From assembly GCF_019042245.1 (NCBI RefSeq), contig NZ_JAHQCX010000017.1, positions 1-64,000 of the forward strand: a stretch of DNA of 64,000 bases, in the 5' to 3' direction. Origin of the DNA: Diplocloster modestus. GTDB taxonomy: Bacteria; Bacillota; Clostridia; Lachnospirales; Lachnospiraceae. The position numbers and the translations under genes are program-made. Shown here piece after piece: positions 55,661-63,629 of the stretch; positions within the stretch are counted from its first letter, which is position 1; every line of letters starts with the position of its first letter. A model generated the notes under the pieces. That model was not told the DNA's origin, did not search any database, and was given only the letters and a program-made list of their open reading frames with translations.

Positions 55661-56101
55661 ATGTATACGATAGGACAAGTATCAGAGATGTTCCAACTGC
55701 CCATTTCGACTCTCCGCTATTATGACAAAGAGGGGCTGTTCCCCGACATAAAGCGTTCTTCCGGCATCCGCAAATTTGGAGAAAAGGAACTTGAAGCCCT
55801 CCGGGTAATCGAATGCCTGAAAAAATCCGGTATGGAAATAAAGGATATCAAACAATTTATGGTATGGTGCTCTGAGGGAAGCGATACTTACCCGCAGCGG
55901 CTGGACCTTTTTCTGAATCGAAAGGAAGTGGTGGACGCAGAATTAAGAAGATTGGAAAAAGTGCTGGATATGCTCCGCTTCAAATGCTGGTATTACGAAC
56001 AGGCGCTAAAAGACGGTAATGAAAACCGTCTGAACGAAATGCTGCCGGATAAACTGCCGGATGAAATACAAGCCATTTATAACCATGCCCACCAAGATTA
56101 G
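55661..56101 (+). CDS. MerR-family transcriptional regulator
   Basis: A 146-residue MerR protein. MYTIGQVSEMFQLPISTLRY then Y-D-K-E-G-L-F-P is the HTH/wing; L-K-K-S-G-M-E-I-K-D-I-K follows, then a dimerisation helix and a short C-terminus with W-Y-Y-E-Q-A. A GGGAGG precedes the ATG. It is divergent from the flavoprotein-hydrolase pair and very likely controls it through the 19-bp-spacer promoter. Confidence 0.92.
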   Translation: MYTIGQVSEMFQLPISTLRYYDKEGLFPDIKRSSGIRKFGEKELEALRVIECLKKSGMEIKDIKQFMVWCSEGSDTYPQRLDLFLNRKEVVDAELRRLEKVLDMLRFKCWYYEQALKDGNENRLNEMLPDKLPDEIQAIYNHAHQD

Positions 56102-56154
56102 TTCAAAAAATAAAACGGACAACGTTCTATCTTATTTTATCCCTATACTGTAAA

Positions 56155-56206
56155 GAGTCAAAAAAATACTGCCGCATCTGCGATGATTCCATCGTCCGTG
56201 CGGCAG
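56155..56206 (-). terminator. Terminator of tgt-yajC
   Basis: CTGCCGCA (56169-56176) pairs with TGCGGCAG (56199-56206), enclosing a second CGATG/CATCG stem. TATTTTTTTG follows on the minus strand. Confidence 0.85.
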
Positions 56207-56233
56207 CAAGCCTGTCTGTTTTTTCAATAAATT

Positions 56234-56536
56234 TTATTCGATTTCCGCTTTTTCCACATCTGCGATCGCGGATTTTTTCATTGGAATCCTGCAGTTTTTG
56301 TTACTGCCGAATTCTACGATCACATCTTCGTCGGTAATATCGATAATGACGCCGTAAAATCCGCTGGTAGTGATGACGCTGTCGCCGATTTCAACAGAGG
56401 ACAGCAGCGCGGCCATTCTCTTTTGCTCTTTTTTCTGAGGACGGATCGCGATAAAATACATCAGACCGCCAAACACAACAACATAAAAAATCAACAGCAC
56501 CCAGGGACTGCCTCCGCCTTGTGTTGCTAATAACAT
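56234..56536 (-). CDS. yajC: Preprotein translocase accessory subunit YajC
   Basis: A 100-residue SecDF-associated single-pass membrane protein. A helix at about 12-32 (WVLLIFYVVVFGGLMYFIAI) is followed by the signature R-P-Q-K-K-E-Q-K-R-M and then V-E-I-G-D-S-V-I-T-T-S-G-F-Y-G-V-I. Start at ATG 56536 with AGGAGG 7 nt upstream. It is downstream of tgt, the widespread tgt-yajC order. Confidence 0.95.
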   Translation of the reverse strand: MLLATQGGGSPWVLLIFYVVVFGGLMYFIAIRPQKKEQKRMAALLSSVEIGDSVITTSGFYGVIIDITDEDVIVEFGSNKNCRIPMKKSAIADVEKAEIE

Positions 56537-56677
56537 AATAGTTCCTCCTAATCTCACTATAATCTCTCCTGGTATTTTTACCCATTACGTCCATTCTACA
56601 CAATTGCCAAAGATTCATCAAGTACTTTCTCATATTTTATAATTTTTTAATACTTATAAGAGGGGACTGTCGCCCGT

Positions 56678-57808
56678 TTACTCCCCCGCACGCATACGGG
56701 CTATTTTCCCCGCCTTATATTCCTGGTAACGCCCAGCTTCAATGGCGTCACGTATTTCAGTCATCATGGTGTTATAGAAATAGAGATTGTGAAGGACACA
56801 CAGCCGCATGCCCAGCATCTCTTTGGCCTTGAGCAGATGCCTGATGTAGGCCCGGCTGTATCTGCGGCAGGCGGGACACTGGCACCCCTCTTCTAATGGC
56901 CGGGCATCCAGTTCATATTTGGCGTTAAACAGATTTAACTTACCATGGTTCGTGTATACATGGCCGTGCCGGCCGTTTCGGGTGGGGTATACACAGTCGA
57001 AGAAGTCCACCCCCCGGTCCACGCCTTCCAAGATATTTTCCGGAGTCCCGACTCCCATCAGATAGGTAGGCTTATCCACCGGCAGATGGGGGACCGTCGC
57101 GTCCAGGATCCGGTACATCTCTTCGTGGCTCTCACCTACGGCCAGGCCGCCGATGGCATAACCATCCAGATCGAGGGCGGCGATTTCCTTCGCATGGCCA
57201 ATCCGGATATCCTCAAAGATGGCTCCCTGGTTGATCCCGAACAGCATTTGATGAGGGTTGATGGTCTCGGGCAGGGAATTTAATCTGGCCATCTCCTCTT
57301 TACAGCGCAGAAGCCAGCGGGTGGTCCGGGCTACCGAGTCTTCCACGTATTTTCGCTCTGCCACACTGGATGGGCACTCGTCGAAGGCCATCGCGATCGT
57401 GGAAGCCAAGTGGGATTGGATCTGCATACTCTGTTCCGGTCCCATGAAGATCTTGCGGCCGTCGATGTGTGAATGGAAGTAGACCCCCTCTTCCTTGATT
57501 TTCCGAAGCCCTGCCAGGGAAAACACCTGGAATCCACCGGAGTCGGTCAAAATCGGTTTGTCCCAGACCATGAATTTGTGCAGGCCGCCCATTTTGTAGA
57601 CGACATCGTCTCCGGGTCTGACGTGCAGATGATAGGTATTGGATAATTCCACCTGGGTGCCGATGGCGTTCAGATCTTCTGTGGATACGGCTCCTTTAAT
57701 TGCCGCCGCGGTTCCGACATTCATAAATACAGGGGTCTGAATCACACCATGAACGGTGTGGAACTCCCCTCTTTTTGCTTTTCCGTCCTGTTTCAGTAAT
57801 CGGTACAT
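56678..57808 (-). CDS. tgt: Queuine/preQ1 tRNA-ribosyltransferase
   Basis: A 376-residue tRNA-guanine transglycosylase that swaps guanine 34 for preQ1 in GUN-anticodon tRNAs. Motifs: the DSGGFQVFSLAG catalytic aspartate region, GGLAVGE, D-C-V-Y-P-T-R-N-G-R-H-G-H (nucleophile aspartate) and the zinc site C-Q-C-P-A-C followed by a late histidine. Start at ATG 57808 with GGAG 6 nt upstream; the ATG at 57820 contains that GGAG and is unlikely. Confidence 0.97.
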   Translation of the reverse strand: MYRLLKQDGKAKRGEFHTVHGVIQTPVFMNVGTAAAIKGAVSTEDLNAIGTQVELSNTYHLHVRPGDDVVYKMGGLHKFMVWDKPILTDSGGFQVFSLAGLRKIKEEGVYFHSHIDGRKIFMGPEQSMQIQSHLASTIAMAFDECPSSVAERKYVEDSVARTTRWLLRCKEEMARLNSLPETINPHQMLFGINQGAIFEDIRIGHAKEIAALDLDGYAIGGLAVGESHEEMYRILDATVPHLPVDKPTYLMGVGTPENILEGVDRGVDFFDCVYPTRNGRHGHVYTNHGKLNLFNAKYELDARPLEEGCQCPACRRYSRAYIRHLLKAKEMLGMRLCVLHNLYFYNTMMTEIRDAIEAGRYQEYKAGKIARMRAGE

Positions 57809-57858
57809 TTTATTCTCCATAATTTATAAGTAGTAGTGTTGTCCTAACATTCTGTTAG

Positions 57859-57887
57859 AGTGTATCATATACCTGGATAAGATTCAA
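57859..57887 (-). promoter_or_regulatory. Promoter of tgt-yajC
   Basis: Minus strand: TTGAAT (57882-57887) and TACACT (57859-57864) with a 17-bp spacer. Confidence 0.5.
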
Positions 57888-57965
57888 TAGAGAGGGGAGC
57901 GGCTTCTGCGGCAGGTGAAATCACGGTATAAGTGCTGGATATACAAGCCGGACCGGGTTCTGTGT

Positions 57966-59609
57966 TTAAGTTTGATCTGGTTCCTCTTTGGAAAAACGGC
58001 AGGTAAGCAGATAGACGAGATCATAGGTGCGCAGTGTTTCTTCATCTGTGGGATCTATGGAGATCACTTCCAAACGGTTGTCTGCGTCCATGATCAGCTG
58101 GGCCAGAATGATCGGCCGGCCTTCTTCTATGGAAGTTTCTTTTTCTGCCGGCAGATCCCCCAGACATCCATAGGCGGCCCCTATAAATTGGGGTTCCTGC
58201 GGCAGCCTTACACTCCACTTTGTCGTAACCTCTGATTCCGGATTCAAACGCTTGCGAATGAATCCTTCCGGTATCTGCCGGATGCCGGCGCGCCAGCCGA
58301 TCTCCTGATTTTCCCGAAAGATCGCGTCGGAGTCAAAGGCTGCTGTAAGCTCCCCTTTTTTCTCGCTTAAGGGCAGTGTCTGCTGTCCCAGTATGTCCTG
58401 TAACTCCCCTTTTTCCCACATCTCCAGCTGCAGCGTTACTCTCCGGTATGACCCATCGGTTTCATAGGAATATTTGGCGGCAGTGCCGCTTATTTCCCTG
58501 TTGGTGATTTCATTTTCTTCCTCCTGCGTCAGGTCGAGCCTTGTCAAAAGATCCCGCCCGGCTCCCGGCTGCTGCAGTTTGAACAGGCCGCCTGCCAGAA
58601 GCAGGAGGAGCGCTGCCGCAAGAGCTGCTGCCACCGCTGTGCCAAGCCGTTTTTTCCGGCTGTTCATCACATTTTTCAGACGCCCTTCGAGTGATTTCCT
58701 GTTTTCTGAAAATCCGGTGGAGAACGCTCCGCCCGGCTGTCTTGCACAAGAGACCGCGGAAAGGAGAACCAGCGCATAGGCTTTTTTCCCGGAGAGGCCG
58801 GAATCTTTTATAACCAATTCGTCGCAGCGGCACTCCATATCTTTGTACGCCTCCCGGCGCATCAGATACACAAGGGGATGAAACCAGTAGAGAGCGTTCA
58901 CGATCAGGAACAGCAGCTTATACCACAGATCATGCTGCCTGATATGATACAATTCGTGTTTTAGCAGATAGCGCAGCTCCTGTTCTTCCATCTTCCGCTG
59001 CGGCAGGCAGATCCTGTGCCGTATATATCCAAAGGCGCAGGGAAGGCTCATTTCGCTGCTCCACATCAACTCGATCCGGCCTGGATTTAAGCCCAGCTGT
59101 TCACACAGTATTAAAAAGGTGTTCCGGGTCACGGGGTCGGTGACCTCTGCCGCACTCCTCTTTAATTTTTCTGCGAACAAAAGATACCCGGTCAGGTAGG
59201 ACAGGAGAAAACCGATGGCTGTCAGCGCCCATATCCACATCAGAACCGTAAGAATATTGGAGTCACCTGCCGATGCCGCGTCTTTCCCCGGTTTGCCGGC
59301 TGATGATTTCGCTTCTTTTTCTGCGTCCTGATGCAGTTTGTTACCGCCTCCCTGTATGACCTGGCCCGCCGGTTCATTTTCAGCGACTGACGTGGCTGCC
59401 CGCATTTCTCCATCCGGAATCTGCACGTGAAATACCGCCTCCGGAAATGGAACCGGAATCAGCAGGCGGACAGCCAGCATGAACCAGATTCCTTTTTTCC
59501 AGCTCATGCGGATTCGCTGGTTCAGGAATCTGGAAAACAGCAGCAGCGGCAGAAGGAGTACCCCGGTGGTGACAGACACGGCCGCCATGTTCAGAATAAA
59601 CTCAGTCAT
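57966..59609 (-). CDS. BlaR1-type M56 metallopeptidase without a penicillin-binding sensor domain
   Basis: A 547-residue membrane protein. The N-terminal half has several membrane helices and the M56 zinc motif H-E-L-Y-H (218-222), preceded by L-P-C-A-F-G-Y and followed by Y-W-F-H-P-L-V. A further membrane helix near 330-350 leads to a C-terminal extracytoplasmic part of about 190 residues. That part lacks the S-x-x-K, S-x-N and K-T-G motifs of a BlaR1 sensor, so the signal is probably not a beta-lactam. It overlaps the BlaI-like gene by 8 nt. By analogy it cleaves that repressor when activated. Confidence 0.85.
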   Translation of the reverse strand: MTEFILNMAAVSVTTGVLLLPLLLFSRFLNQRIRMSWKKGIWFMLAVRLLIPVPFPEAVFHVQIPDGEMRAATSVAENEPAGQVIQGGGNKLHQDAEKEAKSSAGKPGKDAASAGDSNILTVLMWIWALTAIGFLLSYLTGYLLFAEKLKRSAAEVTDPVTRNTFLILCEQLGLNPGRIELMWSSEMSLPCAFGYIRHRICLPQRKMEEQELRYLLKHELYHIRQHDLWYKLLFLIVNALYWFHPLVYLMRREAYKDMECRCDELVIKDSGLSGKKAYALVLLSAVSCARQPGGAFSTGFSENRKSLEGRLKNVMNSRKKRLGTAVAAALAAALLLLLAGGLFKLQQPGAGRDLLTRLDLTQEEENEITNREISGTAAKYSYETDGSYRRVTLQLEMWEKGELQDILGQQTLPLSEKKGELTAAFDSDAIFRENQEIGWRAGIRQIPEGFIRKRLNPESEVTTKWSVRLPQEPQFIGAAYGCLGDLPAEKETSIEEGRPIILAQLIMDADNRLEVISIDPTDEETLRTYDLVYLLTCRFSKEEPDQT

Positions 59610-60021
59610 GGATATCCCCCTCTCCCGCCAGCTCATCGATCATCTTTTTTAGTTCCAGCAGATCTTCTTTTTGTATCGCTTTGCCATTATATAAGGAAGC
59701 TACCATATCCGGAAAGGAATTTCGGTACAGCTTTTTCAGCATAGTCTTCCCCTCCGCCGCCTTATACGATTCTTCTGATACAGCCGGGCGGTAATAATTA
59801 TTGCGCCCGTGTTTTTCACAGATCAGAAACCCTTTTTGTGTCAGCCGGGACAATACAGTCATCAGCGTGGGAAGCGCCCAGTCCCGGCCCGTCTGCTCAG
59901 AAAGGATATAGCTTGCGCTTACCGGTTCCTCACATTTCCACACGACCTGCATAATCTCCAGCTCCGCTTCCGGCAGATGCTTCCCGCATAACCGATTATA
60001 CTCCGACTCTCCTGTTCTCAT
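59602..60021 (-). CDS. BlaI/MecI-family transcriptional repressor
   Basis: A 139-residue penicillinase-repressor-type winged helix: L-P-E-A-E-L-E-I-M-Q-V-V-W, then T-L-M-T-V-L-S-R-L-T-Q-K-G-F-L and a C-terminal dimerisation helix (about 80-139). In BlaI proteins a site near residue 100 is cut by BlaR1. Start ATG 60021 with GGGAGG upstream. Strong TACA/TGTA operators overlap its own promoter, so autorepression is expected. No beta-lactamase gene is near. Confidence 0.92.
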   Translation of the reverse strand: MRTGESEYNRLCGKHLPEAELEIMQVVWKCEEPVSASYILSEQTGRDWALPTLMTVLSRLTQKGFLICEKHGRNNYYRPAVSEESYKAAEGKTMLKKLYRNSFPDMVASLYNGKAIQKEDLLELKKMIDELAGEGDIHD

Positions 60022-60052
60022 TTGATACAGTCCTCCCTTTATCGGCAAAATA

Positions 60053-60107
60053 TTATACACTTGTATAATCACAATTATATTATACAAGTGTGTAATATTG
60101 CTGTCAA
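60053..60107 (-). promoter_or_regulatory. Promoter and double BlaI-type operator of the BlaI/BlaR1-like pair
   Basis: Minus strand: TTGACA (60102-60107), 17-bp spacer, TATAAT (60079-60084). Two operators follow the BlaI TACA-N-TGTA pattern: TTATACACTTGTATAA (60053-60068) and TTATACAAGTGTGTAA (60080-60095, over the -10). They are near-exact inverted copies of each other. Confidence 0.85.
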
Positions 60108-60140
60108 TGCCTGTTTAGGAATATTAATCAAAACTGCCGG

Positions 60141-60387
60141 GAGGGGACTGGCATCTTTCGGTAGTAAAGTGAAACCTTCCAGCAACTACGTGGAGAAAGG
60201 GGCCTGTCCCCGGATGTTGACTCGAATAGACCCGAATCCGGGGAAACAGACGTTTTTTTCTTCGCATAAGCCGGCATCCCGGGACAGGTATTTTTTCTTC
60301 GAATAAGCCGGCATCCGGGGACAGGCCCCTTTCTCCACGCAGCCGCCATAAGGTTTCACTTTACTGCCGAAAGATGCCAGTCCCCTC
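60141..60387. repeat. REP-like long hairpin, copy C2
   Basis: Arms of 38 bp with one mismatch (60141-60178 with 60350-60387, containing GGGGACTGGCATCTTTCGG) enclose a perfect 27-bp stem (60190-60216 with 60312-60338, containing AAAGGGGCCTGTCCCC). Inside, a segment with AAGCCGGCATCC and GGGACAGG is tandemly duplicated (60264-60328). It separates the BlaI promoter from the ATPase promoter. Confidence 0.9.
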
Positions 60388-60432
60388 TTGTAATATTTAG
60401 AATATTATAAGAGAAAATTTATATTTTTTTAA

Positions 60433-60460
60433 ATGACAATATGAGAAATAGCGTTATAAT
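60433..60460 (+). promoter_or_regulatory. Promoter of the P-type ATPase
   Basis: ATGACA (60433-60438) and TATAAT (60455-60460) with a 16-bp spacer. The start would be near 60467, after the in-frame ATG at 60441, which supports the later start at 60510. Confidence 0.55.
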
Positions 60461-60509
60461 AGATAACATAGAATATATTGGAACAATACGAAAAATGGAG
60501 ATTATCCGA

Positions 60510-62912
60510 ATGAATGCACAACTCGAAAAAGGGATTGATATCCGCGGCGGCCTGACCTCTGAGGAGGTCGAACAGCGGCTGAATGACGGCCGGTTTAATT
60601 ATCAGGAGGATGCCAACGCAAAGAGTATCAAACAGATCATAAGAGACAACCTCCTGACGTTTTTCAACTTAATCAATGCGGTCTTAGCCGGCCTGATTAT
60701 ATTCGTCGTTTCCTTTAAGAATCTGTTCTTTCTGGGAATCGTGATTTGCAACACCGCGATCGGGATATTCCAGGAAATCCGTGCGAAAAAAACCCTGGAC
60801 AAACTATCCCTGATCACCGCCTCCAAAGTGACCGTCCGCAGAAATCACAAATCCGAGAAGATTTCCGTCGATGACGTGGTGCTGGACGATATCATGCTGC
60901 TCACTACCGGCAATCAGATCTGCGCCGACTCTGTGGTCCGCCAGGGAACCCTTGAGGTGAATGAATCCCTGATCAGCGGGGAATCCGATATCATTGTGAA
61001 GCGTCCGGGAGACCATCTGTTTTCCGGCAGCTTTGTGGTATCCGGCCAGGCGGCTGTCCAGGTGGAGCATGTGGGGGAAGATAATTTTGCTTTTAAAATC
61101 ATGTCCGAAGCCCGTAAATTAAAAAAACACTCCTCCGAGCTGCAGCGTTCCATCAATATTATCCTGAAGATCATCAGTATTCTGATCGTCCCGCTGGGCG
61201 CCGGTTTGTTTGCCAGCCAGTATTTCATCAGCGAAGCCGCCTTTGCCGACTCCGTCGTCAATATGGTGGCGGCCGTTCTGGGTATGATACCGGAGGGCTT
61301 GGTGCTGCTGACCAGTATCGCGCTGGCCGTCGGTGTCATTCATCTGGGTAAACGCCAGGTCCTGGTACACGAGCTGTTCTGTATCGAGACATTGGCCCGG
61401 GTGGATGTTCTGTGTCTGGACAAAACCGGTACGCTGACCGAGGGTACCATGAAGGTGGAGGACTTGATTTTACTTGAGGAGAATGTCCCCGCGGAAGAAA
61501 TTATAGGAAATATCATGCACAGCCTTCAGGATGACAACGCCACCTTTATGGCGATGAAGGAACATTTCCCGGAATACCAGAACTATCGGGCTGTCCATAC
61601 GATCCCGTTCTCTTCGGCCAGAAAGTACAGTGGTGTATCCTTTGAGGGAAAAGGAACCTATATCATGGGCGCTTATGAGTTTATGTTCCCCCAGGAAGAT
61701 TCTTTCCTGCGCCAGAAAATAGATATGCACACATCCAAGGGAATCCGGGTCCTTGTACTGGCCCACAGTCCCGCTATGGCCGAAGGGACCGGTCTGCCGG
61801 AGCACTTAAAAGCCTGTGCTATCATCCTGTTAAGCGATGTCATCCGCAGCGATGCCAAAGAAACACTTCGCTATTTTGCCGAGCGCGATGTCCGGCTGAT
61901 GGTCATCTCCGGGGATAATCCAGCCACCGTAGCCAATATAGCGAGAAAGGCAGGTCTTAATGGGGCCGATGCCTACGTAGATGCCACGAAACTGAAAACA
62001 AAAAAAGAGATTCAGGAAGCTGTTGAAAAATACCAGGTATTCGGACGGGTCACACCGGAGCAGAAAAAAGAAATCGTGCTTGCTCTGAAAAAGGCCAAAC
62101 ATACTGTTGCCATGACCGGCGACGGTGTCAACGACGTACTGGCGTTAAAGGAGGCCGACTGCAGTATCGCCATGGCGGCCGGAAGCGATGCCGCCAAAAA
62201 CTGTTCCAATCTGGTACTGCTGGATTCCAATTTCGGATCCATGCCCTATATCGTGCGGGAAGGCCGCCGTGTCATCAACAATATCCAGAGCGCTGCGTCC
62301 CTTTTTCTGGTCAAGACGATCTTTTCCCTGATCCTGACCATTATGTCTTTGCTGATCAGTGCCTCCTATCCTTTCATACCCATCCAGCTGTCGATTATCA
62401 GTATGTGGGCCGTCGGTATTCCCACCTTTGTGCTTTCATTGGAACCGAATTTTAACCGGGTCAGCGGAAGCTTTTTAAAGAACGTATTACAAAATGCGCT
62501 GACCGGTGCGCTGACCATCGTACTGGAGATTATCTGCATTACCGCATTTTGCCGGCTGTTTGAAACCTCTGTGTCCGTGCGTTCTACCATGTGTGTCCTC
62601 ACCACCGGTATCACCAGCCTGTATATGATCCGAAAGGTATATCCGCTGGAATCGGTTCTTCGCAAGGTCATCTATTATATGATGTTTTTCCTTTTCCTGG
62701 TAAGCCTGCTCCTGGTGCCGGATATGTTAAATATGGTGGACATTAAGTTCCGGGAGATCATCGTGGTTCTGGGGCTGGTGCTCTTTACTCCGCATATTAT
62801 AGATACTATTTATGAGATTCTGAATTATGGGAAACGGGGATATCGGAAAATTGCTTCTTATTTCCGCAATCGGAAACGGCAGAACTCCGCTGCTCCTAAG
62901 GTTCTTCCGTAG
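60510..62912 (+). CDS. Cation-transporting P-type ATPase (CtpE-like)
   Basis: An 800-residue P-type ATPase. Actuator motif L-I-S-G-E-S-D, phosphorylation site C-L-D-K-T-G-T-L-T, nucleotide domain and hinge M-T-G-D-G-V-N-D-V-L-A-L-K-E-A-D, and about ten membrane helices. M4 has M-I-P-E-G-L. The C-terminal part is like Mycobacterium CtpE, a calcium-uptake ATPase, rather than heavy-metal pumps (no N-terminal metal-binding domain, no C-P-C). Ion specificity is inferred only. Start ATG 60510 with GGAG 9 nt upstream. Confidence 0.9.
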   Translation: MNAQLEKGIDIRGGLTSEEVEQRLNDGRFNYQEDANAKSIKQIIRDNLLTFFNLINAVLAGLIIFVVSFKNLFFLGIVICNTAIGIFQEIRAKKTLDKLSLITASKVTVRRNHKSEKISVDDVVLDDIMLLTTGNQICADSVVRQGTLEVNESLISGESDIIVKRPGDHLFSGSFVVSGQAAVQVEHVGEDNFAFKIMSEARKLKKHSSELQRSINIILKIISILIVPLGAGLFASQYFISEAAFADSVVNMVAAVLGMIPEGLVLLTSIALAVGVIHLGKRQVLVHELFCIETLARVDVLCLDKTGTLTEGTMKVEDLILLEENVPAEEIIGNIMHSLQDDNATFMAMKEHFPEYQNYRAVHTIPFSSARKYSGVSFEGKGTYIMGAYEFMFPQEDSFLRQKIDMHTSKGIRVLVLAHSPAMAEGTGLPEHLKACAIILLSDVIRSDAKETLRYFAERDVRLMVISGDNPATVANIARKAGLNGADAYVDATKLKTKKEIQEAVEKYQVFGRVTPEQKKEIVLALKKAKHTVAMTGDGVNDVLALKEADCSIAMAAGSDAAKNCSNLVLLDSNFGSMPYIVREGRRVINNIQSAASLFLVKTIFSLILTIMSLLISASYPFIPIQLSIISMWAVGIPTFVLSLEPNFNRVSGSFLKNVLQNALTGALTIVLEIICITAFCRLFETSVSVRSTMCVLTTGITSLYMIRKVYPLESVLRKVIYYMMFFLFLVSLLLVPDMLNMVDIKFREIIVVLGLVLFTPHIIDTIYEILNYGKRGYRKIASYFRNRKRQNSAAPKVLP

Positions 62913-62942
62913 TTGTTTGCGGAAGGCTGCAAAGATATCGGT

Positions 62943-63046
62943 GGAGGGGGACTGGCACCTTTCGGCAGTAAAGACAGGCTTTCGGGCAGCTGCGTGGAGA
63001 AAGGGGCCTGTCCCCTCCCATAATTAACCGTGAAAGGCACCTTTCC
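62943..63046. repeat. REP-like element, copy C3 (reduced, right side degenerate)
   Basis: It shares the left half of C2 (GGGGGACTGGCACCTTTCGG, then the TGCGTGGAGAAAGG part), then GGGGCCTGTCCCC. The second half is lost apart from a short AAAGGCACCTTTCC end that can pair with the left GGCACCTTT region. It lies directly after the ATPase stop. Confidence 0.75.
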
Positions 63047-63057
63047 AGTGTTTTTTA

Positions 63058-63097
63058 TTGACAGCTGGAATCGGAAAGTGTACGATATTATACACTT
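63058..63097 (+). promoter_or_regulatory. Cupin-gene promoter with a dyad over the -10
   Basis: TTGACA (63058-63063), 17-bp spacer, TACGAT (63081-63086). AAGTGTA (63076-63082) and TACACTT (63091-63097) form a perfect 7-bp dyad covering the -10. TATTATACACTT (63086-63097) is identical to bases 60051-60062 of the BlaI operator region, hinting at shared control. Confidence 0.65.
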
Positions 63098-63193
63098 AGG
63101 GATTATTATGAGCCCGCACACATGTGGGAATTGAAAATAATAAGCGGCGCTTTTTTGGTCGCGGTTCGTTTTGATTGAGCAGGGGGAAAATAC

Positions 63194-63532
63194 ATGATTA
63201 GGAGAGAAGAAGGCAGACGCGTTTCGAATCGTTTTGGAGGGAAAGGCGAGATCGAATTGTATCCGGTGTTAAATGAGGAGGATTTGATGGGGAAGGGCGA
63301 GGTTATGCTGCGCATGGTACTGCCGCCCGGGTCGTCTATCGGTTATCACCAGCATTTAGGGAACTTCGAGGTTTATTATGTTCTCTCCGGAGAAGGGATC
63401 TTTCAAGATCAGAAGGAGGAGAAGTCCATTCGGGCTGGGGAAGCCGGACTGATCCGGCCTGGCCAGTATCATGGACTTATGAATACCGGAAGCCAGGACA
63501 TGGTACTGGTTGCTGTCGTCCTCTATGCATAG
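63194..63532 (+). CDS. Single-domain cupin protein
   Basis: A 112-residue cupin. Motif 1 is G-Y-H-Q-H-L-G-N-F-E-V-Y-Y-V-L-S-G (H-x-H and E metal ligands), and motif 2 is P-G-Q-Y-H-G-L-M-N. It resembles metal-binding cupins of unknown sugar or small-molecule function. GGGGG lies 7 nt before ATG 63194. Expression from a promoter with an operator-like dyad is predicted. Confidence 0.85.
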   Translation: MIRREEGRRVSNRFGGKGEIELYPVLNEEDLMGKGEVMLRMVLPPGSSIGYHQHLGNFEVYYVLSGEGIFQDQKEEKSIRAGEAGLIRPGQYHGLMNTGSQDMVLVAVVLYA

Positions 63533-63629
63533 TTTTATTTTGTGGGATAAGACAGATCCGCTTGCGGAACTTTTTTGTCCGAACTCAGGTTTGAATAAAT
63601 AATCAAATACGATAAGGAGTTGACTTCAA

